From the NCBI GenBank assembly GCA_937927265.1, contig CALBCO010000094.1, positions 1-16,715 on the forward strand: a stretch of DNA of 16,715 nucleotides, in the 5' to 3' direction. Below are positions 15,100 through 16,715 of this stretch, piece by piece. Both the position numbers and the translations under genes were made by a program. The notes beneath the pieces are model-generated. The model made no database searches, was not told the DNA's origin, and worked only from the letters and a program-made list of their open reading frames with translations. This DNA comes from an uncultured Verrucomicrobiae bacterium (GTDB taxonomy: Bacteria > Verrucomicrobiota > Verrucomicrobiia > Palsa-1439). Position 1 is the stretch's first letter, and each line of letters opens with the position of its first letter.

Positions 15100-16715
15100 T
15101 CAGTAGTTGAACGGTTTCGCCAGCCGTGCCCGTACTGTAAAGGCAAACGTCGGTTCTTTGGTCATGGGATTGGGCGGGACCACAATCTCCACGCCTTGCG
15201 GATCAAACCACGGCGACTTGCGTAGGTTTGCGACAAACTCGCCGACCAACTCCAAGTCTTGTTCGGGATGATCGGCTGAATGTGGTCCGCCGCCTTCTAT
15301 CCACAGTTCATTGACCCGCTGAGATTCGCCGGACGACGGCGGGGCCGCCGCTGGTTGTTCCACGGGCGCGCCTCCCCGGATCCGACCGCCTGGACGGTTG
15401 ACAACCAGGGTCGCCGCCGTCTCCGTCGTCCCTGACTCTCCCGTTTGGGGTTGCAGCTTGATCAACCAGAGGCCGGGCGTCACCCGGGTGTTCAAATCCT
15501 GCAACAACGCCGGCCAGTAGGAGCGTTGCTCGACGAGTCGCGCCAGCGAATCGGCCCGCGCCCGGACCTGCTCAAACTGTTGTTTCTCACGGTTGAGGCT
15601 ATCGCTGAGCCGTTGGAGTGCATCGGCCCTGTCTTTCACCTGTTGCAATTCCTTCTGCTTGAGGCCGGTCACCCTTTGGGTGTAAGCCAGCCAGCAGATC
15701 GGGACCAGCAGTAGGCAAATCGCCGCGCCCACCAGGTACGGCCGTTTAGCTTGGACCTGCTGGTGGCGGCGCACGCTGTGGGGCAACAGACTGACTTCCA
15801 CCGGACATTCCGTCACCCGCCGCAAGCCGAGGCCGACCACCTCGCCGAGGAAGTGCGCGCACCGGGCGAGTTCTTCGCGCGGCACCGCCGGATCTATCAC
15901 GACGTTGCGGAAAGGATTGAAATATTCCACCGGCACTTGAATTTTTTCCTGGAAAAACCGGTCGGTGTACGGCAACACCGAGCTGCCGCCTGACAACAAC
16001 AACCGCGCGGGTGGGCCGCCGCCTTGTTGCGAGCGGTAGAAATTGATCGAGCGTGCCACTTCCGCGTGCAAGCGGGTCATCACGTTGCGCACAATCTTGG
16101 TGATTTGCGACTGCTGCGCATCGGCGGGTTCTTCGTAGGCGCCGCCCAGCGCGACAAATCCTTTGGAAATCTTCAGCCGTTCGGCGTCCGCAAATGGCAG
16201 GTTGAATTCGCTGGCGATGCTCTGGGTGATGGCATTGCCGGCAATAGGAATCGCGCGCGAGAAAATCCGGTTCTGCTCGATAAACAACAAGTTCGTCGTC
16301 CGCGCCCCGATGTCCACCACCACCGTGCAGCCGCTCAATTCGCCATAGTTGTAACGGACCGCGTTGTACAGCGCCATCGGTGCCACATCCACCAGATCCG
16401 TCCGCAGCCCGGCTTCCTCCACAGCGTCGTTCAAGTCGTCAATGATGTCGCTCTTGATTGCCAGCAACACCACTTCCAACTCGCCCTGCGGGGTGCTGCC
16501 CAGCAACTGGTAATCCCAGATCACCTCGTCAATCGGGAAAGGCACGTTCTGTTGCGCCTCATACTGGATGATTTGCACGACCTTCGACTCGTCCACGGGC
16601 GGCAGCTTCACAAACCGGGTGAAGACCGACTGACCGGACACACTGAAGATCACCCGGCGCGTGCGAATCCCACGTTCGCGCATTGCGTTGCGGATGCTGG
16701 AAACAATCTGTTCCC
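15100..16715 (-). CDS. pilM: PilM-PilN fusion protein, 5' end cut by the window edge
   Basis: The frame is open from the right edge, so the start is missing, probably by several dozen residues. The ATG at 16683 is internal. The first about 305 visible residues are PilM, an actin-fold cytoplasmic protein: VSGQSVFTRFVKLP, YEAQQNVPFPIDEV, phosphate loop DIGARTTN (16291-16314) and nucleotide motif LSGGSSVL (15973-15996). Without a stop, the chain passes near 15800-15780 into a PilN-like part. This opens with EVSLLPHS and a basic stretch, followed by one membrane span (15682-15738) and a heptad-rich coiled coil. A ferredoxin-like segment follows, interrupted by a proline/glycine-rich insert around 15330-15400. 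In most bacteria PilM is separate and binds the N-terminal tail of PilN, so the fusion makes that contact covalent. It is the first visible gene of the minus-strand operon, and its stop touches the next start. Confidence 0.85.
   Translation of the reverse strand, partial: EQIVSSIRNAMRERGIRTRRVIFSVSGQSVFTRFVKLPPVDESKVVQIIQYEAQQNVPFPIDEVIWDYQLLGSTPQGELEVVLLAIKSDIIDDLNDAVEEAGLRTDLVDVAPMALYNAVRYNYGELSGCTVVVDIGARTTNLLFIEQNRIFSRAIPIAGNAITQSIASEFNLPFADAERLKISKGFVALGGAYEEPADAQQSQITKIVRNVMTRLHAEVARSINFYRSQQGGGPPARLLLSGGSSVLPYTDRFFQEKIQVPVEYFNPFRNVVIDPAVPREELARCAHFLGEVVGLGLRRVTECPVEVSLLPHSVRRHQQVQAKRPYLVGAAICLLLVPICWLAYTQRVTGLKQKELQQVKDRADALQRLSDSLNREKQQFEQVRARADSLARLVEQRSYWPALLQDLNTRVTPGLWLIKLQPQTGESGTTETAATLVVNRPGGRIRGGAPVEQPAAAPPSSGESQRVNELWIEGGGPHSADHPEQDLELVGEFVANLRKSPWFDPQGVEIVVPPNPMTKEPTFAFTVRARLAKPFNY

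Noticed and set aside
15099..15146. Upstream ATG giving the PilO-like protein 16 extra residues
   Set aside because: It would overlap the PilM-PilN gene by 47 nt and push the membrane span inward. The ATG at 15098 gives the normal short cytoplasmic tail.
1..16715. tRNA, rRNA, CRISPR arrays or riboswitches
   Set aside because: No cloverleaf, regularly spaced repeat or known aptamer pattern was seen on either strand by reading. Short or divergent RNAs could still be missed.

Overview
This 16.7 kb window is GC-rich, densely coding bacterial DNA. It carries most of the machinery of a type IV pilus (or closely related type IV filament), next to the genes for tRNA-dependent amidotransferase. The best taxonomic guess is a member of the Verrucomicrobiota. 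The minus-strand cluster (PilM-like, PilO-like, small membrane protein, TPR-secretin) follows the order of the Akkermansia Amuc_1101-1100-1099-1098 locus, and its PilO-like protein has recognisable blocks of Amuc_1100. This comes from remembered family sequences, not from a search.

Layout, plus strand: the end of gatC (1-126), gatA (123-1556) and gatB (from a GTG at 1553 to 2935) overlap each other and encode the GatCAB amidotransferase. After a 91-nt gap with a plausible promoter come four motor genes: a PilB/GspE-type ATPase (3027-4739), PilT (4765-5844), a second PilB/GspE-type ATPase (5847-7550) and the inner-membrane platform PilC (7575-8870).

Layout, minus strand, converging on the motor genes: a PilM-PilN fusion protein running off the right edge (15100-16715), a PilO/Amuc_1100-like protein (14217-15098), a PilP-position protein (13364-14203) and a secretin with N-terminal TPRs (11022-13283). 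A strong terminator hairpin ends this operon (10966-10997). Between the two arms lie a free-standing 5'-3' exonuclease (8932-9822, minus) and about 1.2 kb of mobile-element debris.

The debris is the most unusual part. A minus-strand transposase gene of the IS4/IS1634-like type survives only as an N-terminal and a C-terminal piece, with the catalytic middle gone. Inside the N-terminal piece sits a 199-bp non-coding element (10187-10385). It has imperfect terminal inverted repeats, a perfect 5-bp target-site duplication and a large internal palindrome. Removing the element and one duplication copy on paper rejoins the transposase reading frame at a motif recognisable for that family, so this is a MITE-like insertion whose footprint is visible.

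Together the pilus genes give extension and retraction motors, the platform, the cytoplasmic/periplasmic alignment complex (PilM-N, O, P positions) and the outer-membrane pore. No pilin or prepilin peptidase is in the window, so those must lie elsewhere.
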